Source: an uncultured Planctomycetaceae bacterium | GTDB lineage: Bacteria > Planctomycetota > Planctomycetia > Planctomycetales > Planctomycetaceae | Direction of reading: 5' to 3' | NCBI GenBank assembly: GCA_943787265.1 | Contig: CALSLT010000004.1 | Span: 124,001 to 188,000, forward strand | DNA: 64,000 bases | In this document: piece after piece, positions 1 to 9,375 of the stretch | Layout of the letters: each line of letters begins with the position of its first letter | Position numbering within the stretch: position 1 is the first letter of the stretch | Position numbers and translations under genes: made by a program | The notes under the pieces: generated by a model | Told to the model about the DNA's origin: nothing | The model's database searches: none | Seen by the model: only the letters and a program-made list of their open reading frames with translations

Positions 1-2423
1 GCCAGTTCAGTGGCGGATGCGTCGCGTGCAAACAACAGCCTATGGGCGAGTTGCGTTTTCTCCTCGACCGTCAGCTCCGGATTCTTGCCGACTCGATCTG
101 CCAGCGCTGCGGCCTGCTCGCGCATGAACGGTGAGTTCAGAACAAACATCTGCTGAAGTGGAGTCGTGGTGTCCGCTCGCTTTGCACAGTGAATCGCCGG
201 ATCCGGGAAGTCGAACGTCTGCAGTGTATCGCTGAGCTTGTGCCGCGACACCGATGCGTAAATCGTTCGACGCTTGAAGTCAGCCTTGTCGGCATCTCCC
301 GATGGCCCACCGGTCGTTGCATCGAGTTGCCCGCTGGCAGCCAGCACCGAGTCTCGAAACGCTTCGGCGGAGAGGCGGCGACGGTTGAAATGCGACAGCA
401 GCCGATTGTCTGGGTCGACAGTTTTAAGTTGAGCCGCGTCGACCGGCACGGACGACTGCTGGTAGGTTGAAGAGAGCATGATCTCGCGGTGCAGCCACTT
501 CAGCGACCAGCCGTTGTCCATGAACCGAACGGCCAGATCGTCTAGCAGCGTTGGATGCGAAGGCTTCGATCCGGTCATGCCAAAATTACTTGGCGAATCG
601 ACCAGCCCCATTCCGAAATGATGCATCCACACCCGGTTGACGATGACACGAGCAGTCAGCGGATTGTCGCGGCTCGTGATCGCCCGCGCAAGTTCCAGGC
701 GACCGCTGCCGATTGTGTAGGGTTCGTTTTTTTCGGGAGACAGCACTCGCAGAAAACCTCGCTGGACAGGCTTCCCGAGTCGCCCGGCGTCGCCGCGGAT
801 AAAGATGTTCAAGTCGCGCGGCTTGTTCTCGTAATAAACAATCTTCATTTTCTCTGTGGTGATCTCTTCAACGCGAACCTGCTCTTCGGTCAGTGCATTG
901 GCAACGGGAATCTCAAAGCCCGGCGTTTTCTTAAGTTCGACGACCTCTGCCTTCGCTTTGGGAGTTTCCTGTTTGGCCTTTTCAATCAGAGCCTTCGCTT
1001 CGGTGATTCGTTGCTGGGCCTTCTCGATATCAAACACTTCCGGGTTCGCGTCGTCGGTTGCTGACTCCACTCCGGCAGCCGTTGCCTCTGAGTCTGCTTT
1101 GAGCTTCTGCTCAAGATCAGCAATCTCTTTGGGAAGTTCTTTGATCTGCTTTGCCCACTCAGCGATCTGCTCTTCGAGTTTTTTGACCTTGTCGCGAACT
1201 GGTTGTGTCTTCGCAATTTCTTCGTCTGAAATAACCGGTCGAGTCGTCTGCCGGCACGAAGCAAAAATACTCGCCAGCGAGTAATAATCTTCGACCGTCA
1301 CGGGATCGTATTTGTGGTCGTGGCACCGGGCACAGGCGAGCGTCAGCCCCAGGAGTCCTCGACCGATTGCATCGACACGGTCTTCCCACTCGTCGGCGTA
1401 TCGGTTTTCAAGAACCAGTTTCGCCAGGGCGACTTCCTTGTGGTAAGACGGTGCCAGCCCCTGGAAACCAAGAGCCGCGTGATCTTCCGGGCCGGTCTCC
1501 GGCAGGAAGTCTGTCGCCAGTTGTCGCACGATGAACTCGTCGTACGGCACGTCGTCATTCAACGCTTGGACAACCCAGTCTCGATAACGCCACGCGTGAG
1601 GATACGGTCCGTTGTGCGGCCCCATATTCGTGTTGTCTTCCGAGTACCGCGCAACATCGAGCCAGTGCCGCGCCCAGCGCTCGCCATAGCTTGTTGAATC
1701 CAGCAACCGATCAACCAGCTTCGCGAAGGCGTCGGGAGATTCGTCATTGAGAAACTGATCGAGCTGCTCGATGGTCGGCGGCAATCCGGTCAGGTCAAAA
1801 CACGCTCGCCGCAACAGCGTGTTCCGCTCGGCGCGGTCAGCTTGCTCAAGGCCGACTCCTTCCAGTTGTTTAAGAATGAAGGCATCAATCGGCTTCTGAA
1901 CCCGTTCCCCATCACTGACCTCCGGAGCTGTATGCGGCTGAGGCGGCTGCAACGACCAGTGCTGCCGCGCGAGATCCCAGTCGATCTCTTTGCGAGGCGC
2001 TGCAGCAGATGGAGTGTCCCTCGGATCCGGAGCCCCCATCGACACCCACTTTTCGAAGTCCGCAATCACCTTATCCGGCAGCTTGCCGGCCGGTGGCATC
2101 TGATAAGAGTCCTCGCCGTACCGAATTGCATCGATGATCAAACTCTCGTCGAGTTTGTTCGGAACAACCGACGGTCCCGAGTCGCCGCCCACCTGCGCAG
2201 CCTGCCGGCTGTCGAGCAGCAATCCCCCCTTGAGCTTCCCGTCCGACTTCGCCTGCGCGGAATGACACTCGTAGCACTTCTCAATCAAAACAGGTCGAAT
2301 CTTCTTCTCAAAGAAGTCAACCGCGTCTGGATCCAGTTTCGGAGCATCGGGCGCCGCAGCGAGCACATAGAACGGCTCCGCAAAGACAGCAACAACCGTC
2401 AGCATGAAAATCGAAAGCCGCAT
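1..2423 (-). CDS. PSCyt1/DUF1549/DUF1553 secreted cytochrome-type protein (3' end outside window)
   Basis: Reading the minus strand from ATG at 2423 gives an open frame of over 800 codons that leaves the window at base 1, so the C-terminus is missing. Residues 1-23 look like a signal peptide. A haem-binding CYECH motif lies at residues 50-54 inside a PSCyt1-type cytochrome domain, followed by the PPAGKLP segment typical of this domain. The middle part has DUF1549 (PSCyt2) features: FDLTGLPPT, the RWARHWLDVARY helix and CARCHDHKYDP. A Glu/Lys-rich coiled-coil-like stretch follows, and then DUF1553 (PSD1) features such as NPLTARVIVNRVW and the STYQQSS segment. The architecture is characteristic of planctomycetes, where these proteins are exported and often sit beside DUF1501 genes; their role is not established. 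The gene that would confirm that pairing lies outside the window. Confidence 0.93.
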   Translation of the reverse strand, partial: MRLSIFMLTVVAVFAEPFYVLAAAPDAPKLDPDAVDFFEKKIRPVLIEKCYECHSAQAKSDGKLKGGLLLDSRQAAQVGGDSGPSVVPNKLDESLIIDAIRYGEDSYQMPPAGKLPDKVIADFEKWVSMGAPDPRDTPSAAAPRKEIDWDLARQHWSLQPPQPHTAPEVSDGERVQKPIDAFILKQLEGVGLEQADRAERNTLLRRACFDLTGLPPTIEQLDQFLNDESPDAFAKLVDRLLDSTSYGERWARHWLDVARYSEDNTNMGPHNGPYPHAWRYRDWVVQALNDDVPYDEFIVRQLATDFLPETGPEDHAALGFQGLAPSYHKEVALAKLVLENRYADEWEDRVDAIGRGLLGLTLACARCHDHKYDPVTVEDYYSLASIFASCRQTTRPVISDEEIAKTQPVRDKVKKLEEQIAEWAKQIKELPKEIADLEQKLKADSEATAAGVESATDDANPEVFDIEKAQQRITEAKALIEKAKQETPKAKAEVVELKKTPGFEIPVANALTEEQVRVEEITTEKMKIVYYENKPRDLNIFIRGDAGRLGKPVQRGFLRVLSPEKNEPYTIGSGRLELARAITSRDNPLTARVIVNRVWMHHFGMGLVDSPSNFGMTGSKPSHPTLLDDLAVRFMDNGWSLKWLHREIMLSSTYQQSSVPVDAAQLKTVDPDNRLLSHFNRRRLSAEAFRDSVLAASGQLDATTGGPSGDADKADFKRRTIYASVSRHKLSDTLQTFDFPDPAIHCAKRADTTTPLQQMFVLNSPFMREQAAALADRVGKNPELTVEEKTQLAHRLLFARDASATEL

Positions 2424-2680
2424 TAGCAGAATCCCCGGGAGCCAAGACACATCAGTAGCTACTGATCATACCTCGGATTGCCAGGCGATGCATCGTGGTG
2501 CGTGCAACATGGGAAGCAGCGCAAAGCGAACGGTACATTCAGTGCTGGAGAGTCTTCATTTGAAACGGCAATCTCGCCCGCATCACTTCGCCATGATAAA
2601 ATTAGCAACGATCCAGCCCATGCTCGATCAACAAATGACGAGGCACTGTCAAGCAAGCATCATCAGGAAGGTTTGGTCTC

Positions 2681-3289
2681 ATGACATCACGTTGGCTTCA
2701 CCTGGTTGTTCTATCTTCAATCGTATGCTCAGCGGCTTTGACCGAGACGATGGCTGCGAAATTCAATCGAGTGATGGATATCGGTAAGCAGGCTCCGGCA
2801 TGGAAGGAGCTTCGCGGGGTCGACAACAAAAAACATAGCCTCAACGATCTGAAGAAAGCCACAGCTGTAGTCGTCGTGTTCACGTGCAACCATTGTCCGG
2901 TCGCGCAGTCTTACGAAAAGCGGTTGATCAACCTGGCCAACGAGTATTCCAAGAAAGGCGTCAAACTGGTTGCGGTCAGCGTCAGCCGCTACGAAGCAGA
3001 CAGTCTTGAAGCGATGAAGAAACGGTCGCAGGAATTAAAGTATCCGTTCACCTATCTTCAGGATTCGACGCAGAAAATGGGCAAGCAGTACGGAGCGTTG
3101 TGGACCCCCAGCGTCTTTCTGCTCGATGGCAAACGTCGCATCGTCTACATGGGCGGGATCGACGACAGCATGTATCCAGACAAGGTCGTAAGGCGCTACC
3201 TCAAGGATGCAATTGATGCGTTGGTCGCAGGCAAGCCAGTCGAGATTACCGAAACAAAGCCAGTCGGATGCCCTATTGACTATGAGTAG
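2681..3289 (+). CDS. Secreted thioredoxin-fold (AhpC/TSA, redoxin) protein
   Basis: A 202-residue protein with an N-terminal signal peptide (about residues 1-25, ending near TMAA). The mature part is a peroxiredoxin/redoxin-type thioredoxin fold: a FTCNHCPVAQSYE active-site strand and helix with a CxxC (CNHC), a GVKLVAVSVSRYE strand, and the cis-Pro region LWTPSVFLLD. The C-terminal VGCPID motif recurs in planctomycete redoxins. It probably acts as a thiol oxidoreductase or peroxidase outside the cytoplasm; the physiological substrate cannot be told from sequence. It is divergent from the cytochrome-type gene on the other strand, with about 257 bases between them. No operon partner is evident, as the next gene (HU-like) starts about 310 bases downstream. 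Confidence 0.88.
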   Translation: MTSRWLHLVVLSSIVCSAALTETMAAKFNRVMDIGKQAPAWKELRGVDNKKHSLNDLKKATAVVVVFTCNHCPVAQSYEKRLINLANEYSKKGVKLVAVSVSRYEADSLEAMKKRSQELKYPFTYLQDSTQKMGKQYGALWTPSVFLLDGKRRIVYMGGIDDSMYPDKVVRRYLKDAIDALVAGKPVEITETKPVGCPIDYE

Positions 3290-3599
3290 CCACCTCCTAA
3301 AGCACGAAGCGATTTGCGTGGCCAGACAGAGTCGTGCCGCGAAACAGATTTCGACTCCAGTTGCCACTCTGAACGGCTGGAATACAAAATAATGCTGTTT
3401 TTCAAGGTTTTCGGGCATATTAGTTGACTTTACGAGAGCCCACACCTTAATAATCCCTCGCTGCTCAGCGTTGCCTGATCGGCACTGAACTCTCAATTCA
3501 ACCTGTCTTCCAGTTTCGACGGAACCGCAGGTTTCATCGAGAATCCAAAACAACGTATCCCAGCTTCCACCCAGCTACATCTTTGAAAGGATGCCTCAG
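3290..3599. other. Intergenic region upstream of the HU-like gene
   Basis: About 310 bases with no convincing gene on either strand. It presumably holds the HU promoter. The only element I can support is a GAAAGGA ribosome-binding site at about 3585-3591, well spaced for an ATG at 3600 but not for the in-frame ATG at 3591. No hairpin terminator for the redoxin gene was recognised. Confidence 0.5.
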
Positions 3600-3926
3600 A
3601 TGGCAAAGAAAGCCGCAGCAGTTAAGCCACTCACGAAGAGCCAGATTCTTAACAGCCTCACTGAATCAAGTGGAATTGCTAAGAAGGACGTCCAGGCAGT
3701 GCTCGACAGCCTGACCGGCTTGATCAGCGAGTCAGTTGGCAAGAAAGGCGCCGGAGCCTTCACGATTCCAGGTCTGTGCAAGATCGTCGTCAAAGACAAG
3801 CCAGCACGGCCAGCACGTAAGAACGTCTGGGTTCCACTGGTTCAGGAATACCGTGACATTCCTGCGAAGCCAGCTTCAAAGGCTGTCAAAGTGACTCCAC
3901 TCAAAGCCCTGAAGGACATGGTCTAA
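3600..3926 (+). CDS. HU/IHF-family DNA-binding protein (planctomycete type)
   Basis: A basic protein of 108 residues starting MAKKAAA. The helical N-terminal half (LTKSQILNSLTESSGIAKKDVQAVLDSLTGLI) followed by FTIPGLCKIVVKDKPARPARK matches the HU/IHF fold: dimerising helices and then the beta arms. The tail is rich in Lys, Ala and Pro. ATG at 3600 was chosen over the in-frame ATG at 3591 because the GAAAGGA ribosome site abuts 3591 but lies about nine bases before 3600. HU proteins bend and compact DNA as dimers. This copy differs from classical HU in the GLCKIVVKDKPAR arm and its replacement of the usual RxGRNP segment. A strong hairpin terminator follows at 4004. Confidence 0.85.
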   Translation: MAKKAAAVKPLTKSQILNSLTESSGIAKKDVQAVLDSLTGLISESVGKKGAGAFTIPGLCKIVVKDKPARPARKNVWVPLVQEYRDIPAKPASKAVKVTPLKALKDMV

Positions 3927-4003
3927 GACCATCTTCCAAGGGTTCAGCGTCTGGCAAGAGCTTCGTTTCCGAAGCCGCCGTCGGTGCTGAAGCGACTGAC
4001 AAA

Positions 4004-4039
4004 AAAACGCCGTGGCTCATTACTGAGCCACGGCGTTTT
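4004..4039 (+). terminator. Rho-independent terminator after the HU-like gene
   Basis: A perfect 16-base inverted repeat with arms AAAACGCCGTGGCTCA and TGAGCCACGGCGTTTT and a four-base loop (TTAC), ending in a T-run. Because the A/T flanks are symmetric (A-run before, T-run after), it could also work on the minus strand. Confidence 0.9.
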
Positions 4040-4093
4040 TCGTTTGGGCTACGGCTTGAACTTTCGCGATGTCATCTGCAGAACTGAGCGCGC

Positions 4094-4135
4094 AAAAAAA
4101 AAAAACGGCCAGCCAATCAAACGATCGGCCGGCCG
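4094..4135 (-). terminator. Rho-independent terminator after the DUF3467 gene
   Basis: On the minus strand a nine-base stem (CGGCCGGCC paired with GGCTGGCCG, one G-T pair) with a 12-base loop is followed by twelve consecutive T. It begins about 28 bases after the stop of the DUF3467 gene. With the terminator at 4004 it separates two convergent genes. Confidence 0.88.
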
Positions 4136-4162
4136 AATTTACTCAATGAGTCATCCGCAAAC

Positions 4163-4543
4163 TTACGCACCCTGACGTTTAACCCGACGACGAACGTCAG
4201 TTTCCAGAACGCCAAAGGCCTGCTCGTGACGCTGCAGAGCCATCGAAAGGGCGCTCAACAGACGCTTGGCAGTGAAGTGGTTCATAATGATCCGCTGTGT
4301 GACCGGAACTTTCACTTCGCCTGTGGCGTACGGATTAGGATTAAGTCCGAGATCCAGAATGAGTTCTTCTGGTGTGCTCGAAACTCTGCAGAAGTTTGCA
4401 TAGCCAGCGGAGACGCCTGAATCGTCAACGATCAGTGTCTGCTGTGCCTGAGCTTCCGCTGCGGCCGCCGGTGCTTCGGCAACTGCTGCTGGTGCATCGT
4501 CTGCTTTTTTCTCTGCTGTTGGTGCTGCGTCTTTTTTCGCCAC
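4163..4543 (-). CDS. DUF3467-family protein
   Basis: A protein of 126 residues. The first third is an Ala/Lys/Glu-rich low-complexity tail; the rest contains YANFCRVSSTPEELILDLGLNPNP and the VTQRIIMNHFTAKRLLSAL segment, the hallmark of DUF3467, a small family of unknown function. I chose GTG at 4543 because GGGAG lies about nine bases upstream, giving MAKKDAAP; an in-frame start at 4591 would add 16 residues with no better ribosome site. It is transcribed alone and ends at a strong terminator at 4094-4135. The function is unknown. The name rests on the shared C-terminal domain only. Confidence 0.8.
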   Translation of the reverse strand: MAKKDAAPTAEKKADDAPAAVAEAPAAAAEAQAQQTLIVDDSGVSAGYANFCRVSSTPEELILDLGLNPNPYATGEVKVPVTQRIIMNHFTAKRLLSALSMALQRHEQAFGVLETDVRRRVKRQGA

Positions 4544-4933
4544 TGTGTGTGCTCCCTGATACGTGTGCCGCTCTATATAGAGTCGACTCAATCTGTTGCT
4601 ACCCGGCTGCAGTTAACAATCTACAGCTAGCCAATCGGGCGACAACGGGTGAAAACTAACGCTGATTCAACAAGAGAATCAACGGCAATCCTGCTTCGTT
4701 TGAAACTACCAACTGTCTCCACCGGAAGGAGGAGAGAAAGGGTTGGATAGGTACATTTTCAACTGGTGATTTACATCTGAATCGATATGCAACACGCCGC
4801 TGGATAATCAACTTTCACCGATTGGTTGCAAACAGACCTCAAATGTCGGGTCGTTCGACGCCGGCCGCGACAGTTTAGTTCCCGAACATTCTACACCGCG
4901 TACTCAAAACTCGGATAAGTCATGCCGTGCGGA
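4544..4933. other. Intergenic region upstream of the DUF3467 gene
   Basis: About 390 bases between the end of the ABC exporter gene and the start of the DUF3467 gene, both on the minus strand. I see no supported gene. A purine-rich stretch (GGAAGGAGGAGAGAAAGGG, about 4721-4741) is on the plus strand and precedes no gene there. A short palindrome CTATATAG lies at about 4572-4579, just upstream of the DUF3467 start. Confidence 0.4.
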
Positions 4934-6925
4934 TCATGCGGCACGCTGCCGCTCGTTCGAGTGATAAAGCCGCTGGTAGATCGGACAAGTTTTCAGCAAC
5001 TCATCGTGAGTTCCGATGGCGGCGACAGCTCCCGCATCCATGACAACAATTCGCGTCACAAGATCGAGGAACGTGTCGTTGATCACGTGCGTAATGACAA
5101 AGACCGTGCGACCGCGGACGAACTGTTTGAGCACTCTGTGAATGATGTTCTCACTCTGCGAGTCGAGCGCAGACGTCGCTTCGTCAAGAATCAGAATCGA
5201 CGGATCGCGAAGAATCGCACGAGCGAGGGCAATCCGTTGGCGTTGTCCGCCCGAAAGCTTCTGGCCCTTTTCACCGATCTGAGTGCTGAAGCCGCCCGGA
5301 AGATGCGACACGAATGGAATCACGTGAGCCTGCTTCGCGGCTTCTTCGATTTCTTCCCACGTCGCATCGGGTTTGCTGTAGCGAATGTTCTCGGCGATCG
5401 TGTCGTCGAAGAGTTGGGTTTCCTGAGTGACAATTCCGATCTGACTGCGGAGGTCGCTGCTCCGAATCTGTCGCACATCGACTCCGTCAATCAGCACTGC
5501 CCCCTGATCGGGATCCATGAATCTTGGCAGCATATTCAGGAGCGTTGATTTCCCGGATCCGTTCTCGCCAATCACTGCGACGACTTCGCCGGCAGGAACG
5601 GTGAAGCTGAGGTCTCGCAAAGCTGGCGGCCGCGGGTTTCCATCAACGGATTCCTGCGAGTACGAGAACGAGACGTTCTTAAATTCGATTTCTCTGCTGT
5701 GACGATTGACGATTTGTGGCTCGGTGGGCTCGGGAACTTTTGTCTTCTCATTGAGGACTTCGAAAATTCGATCAGAGGCGGCAGACGAGCGTTTTAAGTC
5801 GCCATAAACCGATGACAGTTTTCTGACAGAGTCGAGTGTACCGGCAAGAAGCGCGTACAAAGCTGAGAGCTGTGCAATGTCCATTGGTCCGGGAGCCAGT
5901 TTCACGCCCCAGATTTCGTCTGTACTTCGCAGGACAAGATATGTCCCCGGAATGACGGCGCAGAGAACGGCGATCGCACCCATCAATTCGGTTGTTGGAC
6001 GAGCCAGCGCACTGAGCCGAACGACCTTCATCGATTTGTCGAGGTACTCTTTGTTTGCCAGATGAAACTGTCGCCGATGCCGGCGAGCAGCTCCAAACGC
6101 GATGACGACTTTCAGTGAATCAAACGTCTCGGCAAGTCCCTTATAAATTCCGGACATGCTTTGCAGCGTGCCCTTGGACGCTCGCTTCAGGCTTTTGCCA
6201 AACTTCGCAAACAACAGGCCGATGCACGGCACGACGAGCAACGACAACAGCGTCAAACGCCAGTTCAATACAAACGCAAAAGCGATGCACCCACCGGCTT
6301 TCAATGGCTCTCGAATGAGACGAACCAGAACGGTCCGCAAGCCAGCCGCGAGAATCTCTACGTCGTTCGTGATCCGGGCCATCAGATTTGCCGGACCTGC
6401 AGTCGCGATCGTCTGATAATCGAGAGACAGCGCGTGCCGAAAGCACTTCTTCCGAATATCAATAATGACTCGATTGACGATCCCGCCAACTAACACTTCC
6501 TGCAGGTAGACGAAAACGCCCTTCAGGAATGTCGCAAACAGAAAGCAGCCAAAGATGAGCGCTATGGTGTTGAATCGATCGGCCGGAACATACGGCAACA
6601 CATACTGCCGAGTCGTTGTCAGAAGCGACAATTGACGGGTGGCATCGCTTTGGTATCTCTGCGCGCGGGCACGCCGTTCGACATCGCTTGCAGCCATTTC
6701 TTCGATGGCCGCCTTACGCTGCTCGATATCGGCTTCAACCTCGTCGATCTGCTCGTCGACGTACTGATGCAGATTCTTCTGCTGAAACAGAACGCGGACC
6801 ATCGGCAGAACGGTCGAAAGGTTTCCGGCCCATAAAACGGAGATAAAGAGAGCGCAGATAATCGATAGAATGGCCATACGACGGTACGGCCAAACGAACG
6901 GGAAGAGGCGGCTAGCAGTTTCCAC
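4934..6925 (-). CDS. MsbA-like ABC exporter (fused membrane and ATPase domains)
   Basis: A half-transporter of 663 residues. The N-terminal part has about six membrane segments, with a long charged hairpin around residues 50-100 (QQKNLHQYVDEQIDEVEADIEQRK) inserted after the first segment. The C-terminal ATPase has Walker A GENGSGKST, Q-loop TQETQLF, signature LSGGQRQR, Walker B ILILDEATSALD and the H-loop ITHV. The protein would act as a homodimer in the inner membrane, exporting a lipid or other hydrophobic substrate; the substrate is not predictable. The start is GTG at 6925 with GGAG seven bases upstream. lepA lies upstream on the same strand, 162 bases away, so co-transcription is possible but not shown. 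Confidence 0.92.
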   Translation of the reverse strand: METASRLFPFVWPYRRMAILSIICALFISVLWAGNLSTVLPMVRVLFQQKNLHQYVDEQIDEVEADIEQRKAAIEEMAASDVERRARAQRYQSDATRQLSLLTTTRQYVLPYVPADRFNTIALIFGCFLFATFLKGVFVYLQEVLVGGIVNRVIIDIRKKCFRHALSLDYQTIATAGPANLMARITNDVEILAAGLRTVLVRLIREPLKAGGCIAFAFVLNWRLTLLSLLVVPCIGLLFAKFGKSLKRASKGTLQSMSGIYKGLAETFDSLKVVIAFGAARRHRRQFHLANKEYLDKSMKVVRLSALARPTTELMGAIAVLCAVIPGTYLVLRSTDEIWGVKLAPGPMDIAQLSALYALLAGTLDSVRKLSSVYGDLKRSSAASDRIFEVLNEKTKVPEPTEPQIVNRHSREIEFKNVSFSYSQESVDGNPRPPALRDLSFTVPAGEVVAVIGENGSGKSTLLNMLPRFMDPDQGAVLIDGVDVRQIRSSDLRSQIGIVTQETQLFDDTIAENIRYSKPDATWEEIEEAAKQAHVIPFVSHLPGGFSTQIGEKGQKLSGGQRQRIALARAILRDPSILILDEATSALDSQSENIIHRVLKQFVRGRTVFVITHVINDTFLDLVTRIVVMDAGAVAAIGTHDELLKTCPIYQRLYHSNERQRAA

Positions 6926-7087
6926 TCAGTAGCTCCAGCATCCATGCAGGCGGATCTCGAACCTTCCAGGTCGAGCAGGGACGCGGATTAGAAACGGCGA
7001 GCCAAAACGTGTCTATACGAGTCCGCTGGGCGGTGTTTTACACGTAATTTGCTTGCAAAAAGTTCTGCACAGGACAATCGCGACAGC

Positions 7088-8890
7088 CTACTCGTCTTTG
7101 CCGGATTCGAGCACGGAAAGAAACGCCTTCTGCGGGATTTCGACTTCCCCAAACTGCTTCATGCGCTTCTTGCCTTCCTTCTGCTTCGCCCAAAGCTTTT
7201 TCTTTCGCGAGATATCGCCTCCGTAGCACTTGGCCGTGACGTTCTTGCGAAGAGCAGAAATTGTTTCCCGGGCGATGACACGCATCCCGATGGCCGCCTG
7301 AATCGCAATTTCGAACTGGTGCTTCGAGATTTCGCCCTTCAGACGCTTGGCCAGCGCACGGCCGCGGCGATCTGAGTTATCTCGATGGACAATCGTGGAC
7401 AGCGCGTCGACCTTGTTGCCTTTGACGAGGATGTCCATCTTGACCAGGTCGGCCGGGCGGTAGCCGATGATCTCGTAGTCCATCGTGCCATAGCCGCGGG
7501 TGGCGCTCTTCAGACGGTCGTGCATGTCGTAGATGACTTCGGCGAGCGGCAGCTCATACGTAACCTGTGCCCGGTTACTGCCAAGATATTCTGTGCCGAG
7601 ATAAATGCCTCGCCGGTCTTCAGAAAGCTGCAGGATCACGCCGATGTTTTCGGAAGGCACGATGAATGTGACTTTCGCAATCGGCTCTCGGAACTCGTCG
7701 ATCTGACCAGCATCGGGAACATCCTGAGGATTATCGATCAGTTTGACTTCGCCCGTGTTCAACTTCAGTTCGTATGTAACGTTCGGCGCAGTTTGGATCA
7801 GATCAATTTCCGCTTCCTTCTCCAGTCGCTGCTGAATGATCTCCATGTGAAGCATGCCGAGAAAGCCACATCGAAAACCGAACCCCAAAGCGTCGCTCGT
7901 TTCAGCAAGGAACGAGAAGCTGGCATCGTTGAGGCCCATCTTCTGCAACTCGCCTCGCAGTTTTTCGAAGTCAGTCGCATCAATCGGGTACATTCCGCAG
8001 AACACCATCTGCTGTGGAGTTGCATATCCGGGAAGAGCTTCAGCCGCTGGATTCGACTTGCCAGTAACGGTGTCTCCGACATGGACCATGCTGAGCTCTT
8101 TAATACCGCAAAGCATGTAACCAACTTGTCCGGGGCCAAGCTCATCGCAGGGTTTCATGTCGGGACGAAACTGGCCGAGTTCGAGGACTTCGTGAACCGA
8201 ACCGCCCTTCATGTACTGAATCTGCTGCCCCTTCCGAACGCTTCCTTCTTTCACTCGTAAATAAGTGACGACACCTCGAAAGTGGTCGTACTTGCTGTCA
8301 AAAACGAGTGCCTGCAGTGGCTTGTCGGGCTGGCCTTCCGGTGCTGGCACTTGCTCCACGATGGCGTCGAGCACGTCCTTGACGTTGAGCCCGGTCTTTG
8401 CGCTGACGAGAATCGAGTTGAGGCCGTCCAGACCGAGGATCGTCTCGATTTCTTCCATGACGTCGTCGATGCGGACGACAGGCAGATCGATTTTGTTGAT
8501 CACCGGAACGATTTCGAGATCCGCTTCGATGGCTGCGTAAGTGTTCGCGACAGTCTGAGCCTGGACTCCCTGAAAAGCATCGACCAGAAGCAGCGCGCCT
8601 TCACACGCGGCAAGGCTGCGTGATACTTCGTAATGAAAATCGACGTGTCCCGGCGTGTCGATCAGATTCAGCTCGTAGGTTTTGCCTTTGTACTCATAGT
8701 AAATCGCCACCGTTCGAGCTTTGACGGTAATGCCCCGTTCTCGCTCAACGTCCAGATCGTCGAGAATCTGCTCCTTAAATTCCCGCTCGGTGATCGCTCC
8801 GGATTGCAGCAGAAACTGGTCAGCCAGCGTGCTCTTTCCGTGGTCAATATGGGCAACGATGGAAAAGTTGCGAATTAGCGAGGTGTCCAT
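7088..8890 (-). CDS. lepA: Elongation factor 4 (LepA), ribosome-associated GTPase
   Basis: 600 residues, the usual length for LepA. G motifs are intact: AHIDHGKSTL (G1), RGITVKART region (G2), DTPGHVDF (G3) and NKIDLP (G4). The LepA-specific C-terminal domain is present, including GKVDALSTIVHRDNSDRRGR and the basic end KKKLWAKQKEGKKRMKQ. LepA binds ribosomes, promotes back-translocation or late assembly steps, and is nearly universal in bacteria. ATG at 8890 follows the expected N-terminus (MDTSLIRNFSIVAHIDHG). No anomalies were seen. Confidence 0.98.
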   Translation of the reverse strand: MDTSLIRNFSIVAHIDHGKSTLADQFLLQSGAITEREFKEQILDDLDVERERGITVKARTVAIYYEYKGKTYELNLIDTPGHVDFHYEVSRSLAACEGALLLVDAFQGVQAQTVANTYAAIEADLEIVPVINKIDLPVVRIDDVMEEIETILGLDGLNSILVSAKTGLNVKDVLDAIVEQVPAPEGQPDKPLQALVFDSKYDHFRGVVTYLRVKEGSVRKGQQIQYMKGGSVHEVLELGQFRPDMKPCDELGPGQVGYMLCGIKELSMVHVGDTVTGKSNPAAEALPGYATPQQMVFCGMYPIDATDFEKLRGELQKMGLNDASFSFLAETSDALGFGFRCGFLGMLHMEIIQQRLEKEAEIDLIQTAPNVTYELKLNTGEVKLIDNPQDVPDAGQIDEFREPIAKVTFIVPSENIGVILQLSEDRRGIYLGTEYLGSNRAQVTYELPLAEVIYDMHDRLKSATRGYGTMDYEIIGYRPADLVKMDILVKGNKVDALSTIVHRDNSDRRGRALAKRLKGEISKHQFEIAIQAAIGMRVIARETISALRKNVTAKCYGGDISRKKKLWAKQKEGKKRMKQFGEVEIPQKAFLSVLESGKDE

Positions 8891-9150
8891 AGACGGGTAG
8901 CCAGTAACGCGGTGAGAAGAATGCCGAGTCGATCGTGCGAGGTCGACAGGAGGGCGGGAAATCGGTCAGAATCGCTTCTCGCGGTGCAAGCGTCGAGATT
9001 CTGACGGAGCAGGCGTGCCGCAAAAAGGAATCGCAGTTAGAAACCGTGTGAGTTTCAAACTCCCAGCGGGAGGCGGAATCGTAGCGACCGACGGATGACC
9101 GGTCGACGGATTTTCTGATCTGACAGGCAAATCGTTCAGAAGAGGGTTAC

Positions 9151-9375
9151 ATGTCGGTAGATATGACCGAATCGGGCCGCATGACGCGCAATCTGCAGAT
9201 GACGTTCACGCTGCACGAAGCCGGACTTCTGATGATGAAACAGAATCTTCTCCGCCGTCATCCAGACGCGACGGAGGCCGAGCGGGCAGAAATGTTCCGA
9301 GCGTGGCTCCAGGATACGCCCTTGCTCGGCGTCCCATTCGATCAGCTCGACAAGCCAGGACAAATATCAGGATGA
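9151..9375 (+). CDS. Small protein coupled to a nucleotidyltransferase gene
   Basis: A 74-residue protein preceded by GAGGG. It has no recognised domain. The helical core LRRHPDATEAERAEMFRAWLQD resembles small proteins encoded directly before AbiEii-like nucleotidyltransferases in many genomes. Its stop codon overlaps the next start (ATGA at 9372-9375), so the two genes are very likely translationally coupled. By position it could be an antitoxin or partner subunit, but this is inference; the sequence itself shows only a short, charged, probably helical protein. Confidence 0.75.
   Translation: MSVDMTESGRMTRNLQMTFTLHEAGLLMMKQNLLRRHPDATEAERAEMFRAWLQDTPLLGVPFDQLDKPGQISG

Noticed and set aside
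7385..8260. A 291-codon plus-strand open frame
   Set aside because: Antisense to lepA; no domain and no ribosome site.
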